Below, in pieces: positions 1 through 8,140 of a stretch of DNA of 10,771 nt. A program made the position numbers and the translations under genes. Each line of letters opens with the position of its first letter. Position 1 is the stretch's first letter. The notes under the pieces were generated by a model. That model was not told where the DNA came from. It saw nothing but the letters and a program-made list of their open reading frames with translations, and did no database searches. This DNA is from Acanthamoeba sp. SK_2022b (lineage: Eukaryota > Discosea > Longamoebia > Acanthamoebidae): positions 1 to 10,771 of the forward strand of contig JANDJZ010000865.1 of NCBI GenBank assembly GCA_027943245.1, written 5' to 3'.

Positions 1-1455
1 CCCCGCGGGGGAACCGCAGGCGAGCTCCGATTGGCCACTCCTCCCCCGACGCCGTTGGGCGGCGGCGGCCGCGCGAACGCCAGGCCGCCGCTCGAGGGCG
101 ACAGGGGCGAGGGCGACGTCGGCGGAGAGACGAGGGCGGGGTCCAGCGGCGGGAGGGAGGGCGGGGAGAGGCCGGCGGGCAGGGTCAGCGGAGGCGGCGG
201 GCGAACGGAGCCCGCCGGCGGCCGGTTGCTGCCGGCGGCCGATGGAAGCGCGGCGCGCGGGCTGGCGGCCGCCGAGGGGACAGGCGACCCTGGCGTCGGC
301 ACGGGCGCGGGGGGTCGTCGTGCGGTCCCGTAAAGCGGCGAGCTACTCTCCGGCATAGAAGAAGACGATGAGGGTGATGATGAGGACGATGGAGAAGAAG
401 AAGAGGACGATGACTGTGTTGTGGGCGGAGAGGAAGCGGCGGTGGCAGGCGAGGGAGACAACGATGGGGAGGAGAGTGCGCGCATGGTGGAGGGAGAGCC
501 CGGGGTCGAGCCTCCCCCGCGGGCCAGGGACGACGCGGGCAGGCCGCCACCGGGCCGCACTGTGCGCGCTGCGACGGGCGGCGGTTGCGCGCGCAGCGGC
601 GAGGTCGGGGAGGACCCACTGTTGGAGAGCGGGGACGGGCGAGCGGGCTGGGTGGACCCTCCCGAGCCACGCGGCGGGACGAGCGGGGAGACGGGCTTGG
701 GTGTGTGTGTCGATGAGGGTGAGGGTGAGGAAGACGATGGTGGCGACGCTGATGACGAGATTCCGCCAGCGCCAGCAGGGCCGGAAGAAGAGGCTGCCGT
801 AGGTGGCGATGCTTGAGTTGCACGTACAACAGAGCGAAGAGCAATGCGAGGCGAAAGAACGAAGAAGAGCGAAAAGCGAAGGTTAGCGGGAAGATATGAT
901 GATGCGTGACAGAGAGAAAATGCGCACTGGTGGCTTCGGGCGGTAGCGACACGCGCAGCTTGGTGGGCGCGGGTTGTGCGTTTCCGTCATCCGTCGTCGG
1001 GATATCTAGCGCCAAAATGGCCATTAGCACGCGAACACAAAAAAGGGAACAAGCACACAAAAATAAAACATAAATAAAACATAAAATTGGCAGGACTCGA
1101 AATGGAAAGAAAATGTCTCTTTCTCTTTTTCTCTTGCTACGTCGCCCTCCTCGAGGAGGGGCTCAGTACCTCCGGGCGCGATGAACCCGAAAGTGTTGCG
1201 GAAGGCCTGGTTCTTGCGTGGGCTGAAAGCCGGCAGTCGGTCGACGACGGCAAGGGAAGCGGGCGCAGCTGTCCCGTTCACGTTTTTGTCGACCGCCTCT
1301 TTGCTCCCATCTTTGCGAGCAGTGTCGGGGCCGTCTTCTTCGCCTTCGGCTGCCTTGAGGCCCTCCAACATGTTCTCTCGCAGTTTCTGCCTTCGTTCCT
1401 CATCCCGCGAGTAGGAGTCAACCTCTTCCTCTTCGGTTCCATGTGCCGAGAACAT
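1..1455 (-). CDS. Unknown protein, acidic N-terminus and long Ser/Pro-rich tail (3' end outside window)
   Basis: Proposed exons on the minus strand: 1455-1170, 1005-928 and 811 to the left edge. Introns are 1169-1006 (donor AG|GTACTG; CTAAT branch-like site just before acceptor CTAG) and 927-812 (acceptor TCAAG). Phases agree at both joins (1 and 1). An in-frame TAG lies 12 bases before the ATG. Residues 1-95 are charged and acidic (an EEEE run, then Lys/Arg-rich helix-like sequence). After the second intron the frame stays open for about 270 codons and is dominated by Ser, Pro, Gly and Ala, with runs such as SSSSSSSPSSSSSPSSSSS, which suggests disorder. No catalytic motif, signal peptide or membrane helix is visible. 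I do not recognise the family. Exon 1 is the most certain part. The tail is less certain, because two other frames are also largely open in this GC-rich stretch; Ser/Pro codon content favours the chosen frame. Confidence 0.5.
361..416. repeat. Degenerate purine triplet tract (GAA/GAT-like)
   Basis: Irregular GAR/GAT triplets on the plus strand. On the minus strand this reads as TCN-rich serine codons inside the poly-Ser part of the leftmost gene, so it is a coding low-complexity tract rather than a pure microsatellite. Confidence 0.6.
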
Positions 1456-1766
1456 GTCGCCCTTCTATTTTAGCTCAAATGTGTTTTGGTGGTCCTCTCT
1501 AGCCCGAAGAACTTTGCTTCTCCTACCGCGGCTTGTCTCTTCGCACCGCTCACTTTTTTGTTGTTTAGGTCCACGCGTGAGTGGTCCCTACAACCAACGG
1601 CATAATAAAACCGGCTTAAAGTACATTGCGCTCACCGACGGCCAATTGCAGTTTTTGGTGGCTTAAATCTTATGTGATAAGGAAATTATGATTTCCCTCT
1701 ATTTTCCGAACAAGAAGGCGGCAAGGAAGAAGCGACGTTGCGGGGCGTTTGTTGCGTGCAAATGCG
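1456..1766. promoter_or_regulatory. Shared divergent intergenic region (candidate bidirectional promoter)
   Basis: These 311 bases separate the start codons of two divergent genes, so both promoters and 5' leaders must lie here unless leader introns extend further. A CCAAT sequence is at 1642-1646 on the plus strand. A CTAAAATAG just before the minus-strand ATG could also be a 3' splice site of a leader intron. No convincing TATA box and no other gene are seen. Confidence 0.4.
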
Positions 1767-3022
1767 ATGGAAAGGAAGCCAAATGTGCCTCGAGCATGCT
1801 TTCATCTTTCACTCCTGTTTCTGCTTCTTTGCTGCTCTCTCAACCGTGCAAACGCGACGGAGCGATTAGACCAGGCGAAATCAAATGGCGACGAATCTCT
1901 TGACAAGGATGAGCTGTTTTTGGGGAACGATCAGTTGTACATACAATTCTACGCCCGATCGCCCTCGTCCAAGATGATGTTCAACACCACGACTTATGTC
2001 GGCAGCCAGTTTTACACCAACGTAGCGTGGACGCAGCTCACCGAGGGAGACAACAGACCGTTTCCCATCCCCACCGACTTCTCCTTCAACAAGACGCAGG
2101 TCCCGAATCGGTGTACGTCTCATCTGATTTTATTTATAATAATATATATATATATAATTAATCAAATAATGTGAATACGTGTTGGGGCTGCAGATGGAAA
2201 CGGCACGCTGCTTCAGAGGGTCACCTTCAACGCCACCGTGAATAACGGGTACCGTCAGCGCTTCAATTCGTCTCGATTGTTGCTTACTCACATTTGGATT
2301 TGTACAGATCGGTGCTGCTGGCCGATGTCTACTTGACCAACGAGGCCGTCAACATGACCATTCCTTCGTCCTTCAACGCGTCTGCCGAGCCATCACTCGA
2401 GCAGCACGAGCCCCTGGCCTCGCCCACCCGCGTGCCCTCGCAGCTCCTCTACTCCACGCCCGAGAACAACTCGCTCACCGTGCAGCTCGGTCCCAGCTCG
2501 CTGCTCGTCAAGCTTCGCGTACGCTGCACACACGGGACAGCCACAGCACCACTACATGCTGTCTTTCTCTCTCTCTCTCTCTCTCTGGTTCTCACGTACG
2601 TCGTGATCGCTACACGACAGGTTAAGAACTGGCACTACGCGAGCCTGAAGAACAAGCTGACGATGGCGGGGAGCGTCGAGTCGAGCGCGAGCGGCATCAA
2701 CGTGTTCTGGAGCATGTACCCGCCGCCCACCAACAACATCGCCACCGTGGGTCTTCCCGGTACGCCTTTTATTTATTTAATAATTTTATTTATGATTTAT
2801 GATTTATTATTTATTTTTATCAGTAGTGATGGGCATCATGGTCGCTGACGGCGGAGAGCCACGTCGACGTGGTGCACTCTCCTTCCAGGCGGGCCAAAGG
2901 TCATCGTGGTGAACCTCATGAACAACGCCACGGTGGGTTGCGATGGACAGATCAAGTCCGTTTACGTCGATACGCGGTTAGGCCCCAACCCCTCTCTACC
3001 GCACACCTATGGCTCCTCATCG

Positions 3023-3097
<75 letters not shown>

Positions 3098-3846
3098 GTG
3101 CAGATATGACCTCAATCACATCACGTCGCCCGTGTCAGCCGACATTCGGCTCATCTTCCCTTCGTTGCACGACTCCTTCCAATGCCTCGGCCCCGACAAC
3201 CGCTCGGTGCCCTGCGCGTGCAACGAGACCTTCATCGACTTCATCGTCTACATGGTACATCAGCCCATATATCCTCCTCACGCGCGCGTGTGTTGGTGGC
3301 CTCACGCAAAAACCAACTGTCCGCTGCGCATGGCCAACAGGAACTGGACCAGTTGGAGACGATCGTGCGGTGGTGGCTCATATCCGGCATCATCGTGCTG
3401 GGGGTGACCGCCTTCATGGTCCTCATCTTCATCTTCCTCTGCGTCGCACGAAGGTAAACCCCTCGCCACCCAACACAAACCAAACCAAACGTTTCGCTTT
3501 CGTTTCGTTTCGTTTCGTTTCGTTTCGTTTTTGCTTTCGTTCTCGAGCGAGGGCCAAGCGCGTGCTGACGTGGCGGGGCAGCTACAATCGGATGCTGCGG
3601 GAGGACATGGCCAAGGAGCGCGAGGAGAAGCGGGCGAAGCAGAACGCGAGGACCAGCGCCAAGGCGACGACGATGGATGCGTACGGAAGCGCCCACGACT
3701 ACGGCGCCACTACGGATTCGTCGGCCGAGGAAGAGGCGGTCGTCGCGCCCAAGAAGGAGAGCAGAGTGTGGCGAAGGCCAGAGCTCACCGAAGAGGAAGA
3801 GGCCGACCCATTGCTCCGGTTCGTCTACAAGAAGAAGACCACCTAA
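1767..3846 (+). CDS. Type I membrane glycoprotein with signal peptide and C-terminal KKXX ER-retrieval motif
   Basis: Eight exons: 1767-2112, 2194-2248, 2308-2518, 2621-2759, 2889-2976, 3104-3254, 3341-3453, 3552-3846; 465 aa. All introns are GT-AG (59-129 bp), and phases match at every join (1,2,0,1,2,0,2). The start ATG gives a clear signal peptide: basic MERK, a Leu-rich core at about residues 13-24, and a likely cut after NRANA at residue 30. The lumenal part (about 31-342) carries roughly ten N-glycosylation sequons (for example NTT, NKT, NGT, NAT, NNS, NRS, NET) and a CACN cysteine motif. One membrane helix spans about 343-366. The cytosolic tail of about 98 residues is charged (KEREEKRAK; EEEE) and ends KKTT, with lysines at -3 and -4. 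In known proteins this binds COPI and returns cargo from Golgi to ER. The phrase NGSVLLADVYL faintly recalls the CLPTM1 lumenal region, but I do not assign it to that family. Its substrate or partner is unknown. Confidence 0.75.
2564..2586 (+). repeat. (CT)n microsatellite in intron 3 of the KKXX glycoprotein gene
   Basis: A run of about eleven CT units inside the intron 2519-2620. It is pyrimidine-rich and ends about 34 bases before the CGACAG acceptor. Confidence 0.8.
2766..2820 (+). repeat. AT-rich ATTT-type tract in intron 4 of the KKXX glycoprotein gene
   Basis: Irregular TTTA/TTTAT units in the intron 2760-2888. A decoy acceptor TATCAG ends at 2823; using it would put a stop codon into the frame. 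The later TCCTTCCAG acceptor (ending 2888) restores a good frame. Confidence 0.6.
3024..3096 (+). repeat. (TG/GT)n microsatellite directly before a 3' splice site
   Basis: About 36 perfect TG units in the intron 2977-3103. The repeat is followed by TTGTGCAG, so it ends 7 bases before the acceptor and takes the place of the usual pyrimidine tract. ORFs reading Cys-Val repeats through it are artefacts. Confidence 0.95.
3501..3530 (+). repeat. (CGTTT)6 minisatellite in the last intron of the KKXX glycoprotein gene
   Basis: Six perfect CGTTT units with degenerate copies on both sides, within the intron 3454-3551. It forms a pyrimidine-rich stretch upstream of the GCGAG acceptor. Confidence 0.85.
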
Positions 3847-3854
3847 AAAAACTA

Positions 3855-3860
3855 AATAAA
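3855..3860 (+). terminator. Candidate polyadenylation signal AATAAA
   Basis: AATAAA begins 9 bases after the TAA stop of the KKXX glycoprotein gene, implying a very short 3' UTR. A reverse-strand AATAAA (TTTATT at 3874-3879) lies close by, giving an imperfect inverted repeat, but no minus-strand gene ends here. Confidence 0.55.
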
Positions 3861-3916
3861 ACAAATAATTGTTTTTATTGCGAGATAAATGTTCAGGGAA
3901 GTCGATTACCGCCAAA

Positions 3917-3932
3917 CCCGGTTATAACCGGG
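3917..3932. promoter_or_regulatory. 16-bp perfect palindrome upstream of the Rab gene
   Basis: CCCGGTTATAACCGGG is an exact inverted repeat with no spacer, 172 bases before the Rab ATG in a 258-base gap. Its half-sites (CCGGTT/AACCGG) resemble those of Grainyhead/CP2-type dimeric factors. A role as a dimer-binding promoter site is inference. Confidence 0.35.
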
Positions 3933-4104
3933 CGTGGTAGGAACGGCGAGGTGGAAGCCGCGTCCGATCGCCACGAACGCACCGGACCGGAAGCCGACGA
4001 TGGCCCGAGACATAACCCACCTACAAAAGGCAGTTGGGTCCATCCACACGCCAACAGAGCAAGCGAGCGGCGGCAAGACACAGAGCGTACTACGCAATAC
4101 ACAG

Positions 4105-4815
4105 ATGGCACACACAACGACGGACTATGACCACATCTTCAAGCTGATACTCATCGGCGACTCAGGAGTGGGCAAGAGTTGCCTGCTCACTCGATTTGCA
4201 GACGAGACCTACCACGACGCCACCCTCTCCACCATCGGCGTCGACTTCAAGTTCCGCACAACCACACTGAACAACAAGGTCATCAAGCTACAGATCTGGG
4301 ACACGGCCGGTACCCCACCTCCTTCACCCATCTTCGCACCTTGCCGGGTGACCTAGCTCGTGAGACTCATCCTTCGCGCTTGTTGTCTCTACGTAGGGCA
4401 AGAGAAGTTTCGTACCATCGTGGCGAGCTACTACCGCGGTGCTCATGGCATCATGCTGGCCTACGACACAACCAACGCCTCGTCATTCGAGAACCTGGGC
4501 TACTGGCTGCAAGAGGTCAAGCGATTTGCGCCTACTTCGTGCCCCGTAGTGGTGGTGGGCACCAAGACCGATCTCACGTCTGCCCGAGCAGTCCCCGAAG
4601 AGGCTGTGCGAGCGTTCGTCGAGCAGTACTGCGGAGGGGCCAACAGCCTGGTGGAGACCTCGGCCAAGAAGAATGAGGGCGTCGAGCAAGCCTTCCAGCT
4701 GCTGGCCAAGCAGGTCTACAAGCAACGAGTGAACGCGGACCCCGAGCCCCCAAGGACTATCCCGCGATCTCTCATCGAACCGCCTTCAGACAACCACCCG
4801 CCATGCATGTGCTGA
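4105..4815 (+). CDS. Rab-family small GTPase (Rab1/Rab8-like), CXC prenylated
   Basis: Two exons, 4105-4309 and 4397-4815, joined in phase 1 inside the Gly codon of DTAG; 207 aa, usual for a Rab. G1 is GDSGVGKS at residues 18-25. Switch I includes TLSTIGVDF (40-48), with effector Thr at about 43. G3 is WDTAGQE (65-71), with catalytic Gln70 present. Switch II continues KFRTI, and YYRGAHG (80-86) is a Rab signature. G4 reads GTKTD (123-127) where Rabs normally have NKxD. G5 is ETSAK (155-159). The C-terminus is CMC, a CXC motif that Rab geranylgeranyl transferase modifies on both cysteines. Such proteins cycle between GDP and GTP states and mark vesicle or organelle membranes for tethering and fusion. 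The set [17 protein letters not shown] is closest to the Rab1/8/10/13 group; the exact subfamily would need a tree. The intron 4310-4396 ends ACGTAG. The start ATG directly precedes the standard Rab N-terminus. Confidence 0.95.
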
Positions 4816-4963
4816 ATAGCAATATATCTTGCGTTCATCACTTCCCTCGCTTCCAGCTCCTTGCACGTTAAGGAGGCCTGCTGCGGCGCCTGTAACGAGC
4901 CGGAGGCCTCTAAAGATAGCAGAGAAAGAGAGAAAGGCGGCTTGGCGAAAATGAAACGGAATT

Positions 4964-4969
4964 GTAAGT
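4964..4969 (+). promoter_or_regulatory. Consensus 5' splice donor upstream of the WASP-like start (possible leader intron)
   Basis: GTAAGT, followed by ATT, lies 118 bases before the WASP-like ATG. An AG exactly at 5080-5081 abuts that ATG. A 5'-UTR intron of about 118 bp is therefore possible, though the pyrimidine tract is weak. The rest of the gap 4816-5081 holds no recognisable gene. Confidence 0.3.
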
Positions 4970-5081
4970 ATTACGTCGTGTTGCTCCAGCCCAGCCGCTC
5001 GGTCCCTCTACCTTCTTGCACAAACTCTTACATCGTTGCGAGCCACGCTTGTCTCGACGTGTAAAAATCTCGCTCATTGAG

Positions 5082-5647
5082 ATGGGCTGTTGTTCTTCGT
5101 CTCCGGCTGAGGAAGGTCGAGAGCCACTGCTGCGCCCTTCGACCCACCAACACTCGGCAGCTGAGCCCTACCCTGCCTCGCTTCATTATAATTCTTCATC
5201 TTCATCTTCATCATCTTCATCTACCCACCCGCCACCTTCCTCGATCTCTCACCTCCCCGAACACAAGCACGGTGAAGAACACACGAGGAGCGAAGTGGCC
5301 GACCCGGACGACGAGAAACACGAAGCGAAGGCTAAGAACGAAAGCGGAAGAGAGGAGGAGGCCTCGACTGGCCAATCGCTCACGACCAGCGGCCTCAAGG
5401 TGATCGACGCGCCTCGGCCAGAGGGCGCCACCGAACACATGACCAAGGAAGAGGAGTTCGAGTTCTACAAGAAGAAGATGGAGCAGCTCAACCGCGAAAA
5501 GGAGGACATCAACGCTCGATTCCTCCTGGAGGAACGAGAAAGGCAGAAGCAGCTCGAGAAGCAACACAAGAAGCCATCGGTACTCACCAACTCATTTTCT
5601 CGATGATGGCGAAGTCGAAGTCCAAGCGAGAACGGAACTGATCGCCC

Positions 5648-5709
<62 letters not shown>

Positions 5710-6702
5710 GCAGTTGCTCACCTTTTTCAAGGGCGAAGAGGAGGAAGAGGCCGACGTGGCGATCGGCGCTCCGCAGGGCTTCAAGCACGAAGCTCACATC
5801 GGGTGGACTCCCGAAGGCGGCTTTGATGTACGCGCCGCGTGATCGATATGGATACGCGCATGGGCGGGACACAGACTAACGCAAGTGGGGCGGACATCTC
5901 AGATCTTCAACATCCCGAACGAGTGGAAGAAGCTGATGTCCAAGGCCGGCGTCACGGAAGAGCAGATGCAGGACAAGGAGACCGCCATGTTCATCGTCTC
6001 GTTCGTCGCCAGCTCCCTGGGCAGCCAGCCGGGTATGCCGCGTGTGTGTCGCGTAGTAGTAGTAGTATCGTGCCTTGACAATGCACGTCGACAAAAGGTG
6101 TTGTTGGTCAAGCGGCAGCGGCGCCGCCGAGTCCAGCGATCCCTGCGCATGCGGGAGAGCAGAACGGGGACGCCAGCGAGGCGGCCGGTCCCGTGAAGGT
6201 GGAGAGCGTCGAGGTTGAGGCCTCCGACATACCTTCGGCTCCGCCAGCTCCGGCCGCTCCCTCTCCGGTCCAGCACACCGACAGCGCTGCGGCGCCCCCA
6301 CCGCCTCCGGCCCTCAAGCCCTCGGTACACGCCCCTCGCGCGTTCACACGAGCCTCTCGCATCGCTGACTCGGTCGCTGTTGCCCCGTACTCAGGTGGCG
6401 AACGAGGGCTCGTCGGGGGACATGTTCTCGGCGATCCGCGGCGGCGTGGCGCTGAAGAAGGTCGAGGCGCTGCCCGATGTGAAGAACCTGTCCGTGCAGG
6501 AAGAGGTGAGGCCACCATTTGCGTGTTTGCGCTTGCGCGTCGGATCGAGAGATCTTTCTCTCAAGGCTCTCTTTGATTTCGAAACCAGGACTCGATTGCG
6601 GGAGCCTTGGCACGAGCGCTGCAGAGCCGACGATTCGCGATCCGAGAAGAGGAGGAGCCGGAGGAGGAGGAGGAGGAGGACAACGGCGAATGGGACGACT
6701 AA
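5082..6702 (+). CDS. WASP-family Arp2/3 activator with MGCC lipid anchor, CRIB and WH2-CA, no WH1
   Basis: Six exons: 5082-5579, 5714-5827, 5903-6032, 6119-6324, 6395-6505, 6589-6702; about 390 aa, with phases matching at every join. The N-terminus MGCCSSS has Gly2 for N-myristoylation and Cys3/Cys4 for palmitoylation. A Ser run is at 38-47, and a charged coiled coil with a basic end at about 121-164. The GTPase-binding CRIB is at 183-196 (IGAPQGFKHEAHIG), followed by WTPEGGFD and an autoinhibitory-type segment to about 243; this closely matches the WASP GBD and would bind Cdc42/Rac. Next come a short Pro-rich linker (PPPPP at about 307-311), one WH2 actin-binding motif (about 324-340, with LKKV at 336-339), an amphipathic central helix (354-371), and an acidic tail ending EWDD with Trp388, which contacts Arp2/3. 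Known WASPs use this module to nucleate branched actin. The usual N-terminal WH1 domain is absent, and the 266 bases between this gene and the Rab leave no room for it. Confidence 0.88.
5651..5708 (+). repeat. (GT)29 microsatellite directly before the 3' splice site of WASP-like intron 1
   Basis: Twenty-nine perfect GT units in the intron 5580-5713, followed by TGCAG. It therefore ends 5 bases before exon 2, which encodes the CRIB. Cys-Val ORFs here are artefacts. Confidence 0.95.
6113..6118 (+). other. Tandem in-frame 3' splice acceptors (AAG-N3-CAG)
   Basis: At the end of WASP-like intron 3 there are two AGs six bases apart, CAAG (ending 6112) and GCAG (ending 6118). Both keep the frame. 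Using the first adds two alanines to the Ala/Pro linker after the CRIB region. I chose CAG for the model. Confidence 0.45.
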
Positions 6703-6781
6703 AGCTAGCCAAGAAGCGGCGAGACGGAGAGGAGAGCGACTGTATATCCCGTAAGCAAACGATGAACGCACAAGCAGCTCT

Positions 6782-8014
6782 CTACGCCGAATCGGGCATA
6801 TCGTCGCACCGCCTCTTCTTACGTGCGTTCAGTATCTTGTTCCTCACCTTCTCCATGTAGCCGTCATTGTTGTCAAGGTTCGGGCGGACCTGCTTCGGCT
6901 CAGGTGGCGCCGTCCTCTTCTTTGGAGTCTTCTCGTCCGTTCCGCCGCACGCAAAGAGATCGAGATCGTCCAGCACGGCCTCGGCCGCCTCCTTCTTCTG
7001 CGTCTCGGCGTATTGCGACAGAGGGTTCACAGTCAGCTTGACGTTATTGCTCGCCTCGACTACGGCTCGTTTGACCTCCTCTCGTATGCGCTCCAACAGC
7101 TTTCCATCTCGTTGCTCCAGCAGAGCCCTGGTCGACTCCAGGAGCTTGTGGTTCGCGTTATCGACGATGCGCTGCACTTCGCTGGCGAGCTCATCCTTCG
7201 TACGCTCCATCTTGCGGTTGGTCTCTTGCTCAGCGCGGAGCAAGAGCGAGGCTATCGCCTTCTTTTCGGTCTCCTTGCTCGAGGACAAGGCCTGGAGCTG
7301 GGCTTGAAAGCCGACGAGCATCGTTCCTACCTGTCCTCTCGGTAGCGTGAGCGCAGTTGCTAACTCCGTGGGCAAGAAGCTGGCTTGGTACCTGCTGCAT
7401 GAACTGGGCCAGCCCTTGGTCCTCCGCTTGGTTTTTCTTCATCAGCATCGGCACGAGTCCCTTCACTTCACCGACAGGAGCGTTAGTTATCCCAGTCTTG
7501 ACAGATCGACTCGGGTTGAGGACGTACGTTCTCCAATTAGGTTCTCCAGCAGGCCTTGGTGTAGGGCCAAGCTGGCCTTTGCTTCCTTGAGCTCATCTAG
7601 TACCTTTTCTGCGTTTGCTTGCCACTGCTGGCGATGGCACAGCTGCTGCAGATCATCCGCTTGCTGTAGCAGCGTGGGGTTCGAGATCGAAGCAGTAAGC
7701 CCGAGCTTCGATGTAGGGGCAGAGGGTGCCAACGCTGCTGCCGGCATGCTTGACCAGGACGAATTCGTGTCTTGACTCTGAGACGTTGATGATCCACTGT
7801 GCATCATCCTTCAGTATACTCTACGTTTTCACAAGAGCGAGAAAACTCACCTTGACGGTTTGGCGTCAGCGGGGAAAGCGTTCGTGTTGGTCGAAGAACG
7901 AGTAGCCATCGCACGTTGGCCTACTGCAGGGGTCGTACCAGAGCCCTGCTTGCGAAACTCTTGCATCGACGCCTTCTCTAGTAGACTTGCAATGTCCACC
8001 ACGTTTGGCCTCAT
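6782..8014 (-). CDS. Unknown coiled-coil protein with basic, nuclear-type clusters
   Basis: Four exons on the minus strand: 8014-7851, 7796-7528, 7465-7392, 7330-6782; 351 aa. Introns are short (54, 62 and 61 bp). The first donor is a perfect AG|GTGAGT, the second donor is GTACGT, and the second intron has a consensus CTAAC branch site. Phases match (2,1,0). An in-frame TAA sits just before the start ATG. Residues 1-90 are polar and Ser/Thr/Ala-rich (likely disordered). From about 90 to 295 the sequence is helical and Gln/Leu/Glu/Lys-rich with heptad-like spacing, suggesting an oligomeric coiled coil. Basic clusters TPKKRT (about 304-309) and NARKKRR (337-343) could act as nuclear import signals. 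There is no signal peptide, membrane helix or enzyme motif. I do not recognise the family. Its stop lies 79 bases from that of the convergent WASP-like gene, so their 3' UTRs may overlap. The acceptor of exon 2 is the least certain join; a second in-frame one is 15 bases further on. Confidence 0.65.
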
Positions 8015-8140
8015 CCCCTTCGCTTATATCTCGTCTACTCGCTTGCCTTCTGGCCTCCCGTCTAGTGGTCGTGCCACTTTCCTTTTTCGAAATGCCGGCA
8101 ACCTTTAAATAGGGCAAAATTTATATTTTTTACCGCCACC
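8015..8140 (-). promoter_or_regulatory. Short tandem intergenic region with TATA-like CTATTTAAAG
   Basis: These 126 bases lie between the stop of the repeat-exon membrane protein (8141) and the start of the coiled-coil gene (8014), both on the minus strand. On that strand AT-rich AAAAAATATAAATTTT follows the upstream stop and may help 3' end formation. CTATTTAAAGG at about 8112-8102 is a TATA-like element about 90 bases before the ATG. Confidence 0.35.

Noticed and set aside
185..1060. Minus-strand 291-aa unspliced ORF rich in Pro, Arg and His
   Set aside because: It runs through two predicted introns, and its Arg/His/Pro composition is typical of a shifted frame over GC-rich Ser/Pro codons. 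A spliced model explains the region better.
2821..2888. Alternative exon starting after TATCAG at 2823
   Set aside because: In the required phase it reaches an in-frame stop soon after; the acceptor ending at 2888 keeps the protein open.
3009..3109. Cys-Val repeat proteins over GT tracts (also 5651-5879)
   Set aside because: They are translations of dinucleotide repeats that lie in introns.
2869..3846. Plus-strand 325-aa ORF
   Set aside because: Only its last part (from 3552) is real coding. The rest reads through a GT microsatellite, introns and exons in the wrong frame.
3241..3915. Minus-strand 224-aa ORF opposite the KKXX glycoprotein gene
   Set aside because: It is antisense to well supported exons, has no recognisable motif, and reads through intron repeats.
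4861..5064. 67-aa ORF between the Rab and WASP-like genes
   Set aside because: It has no motif, contains a strong splice donor, and overlaps the likely promoter or leader of the WASP-like gene.
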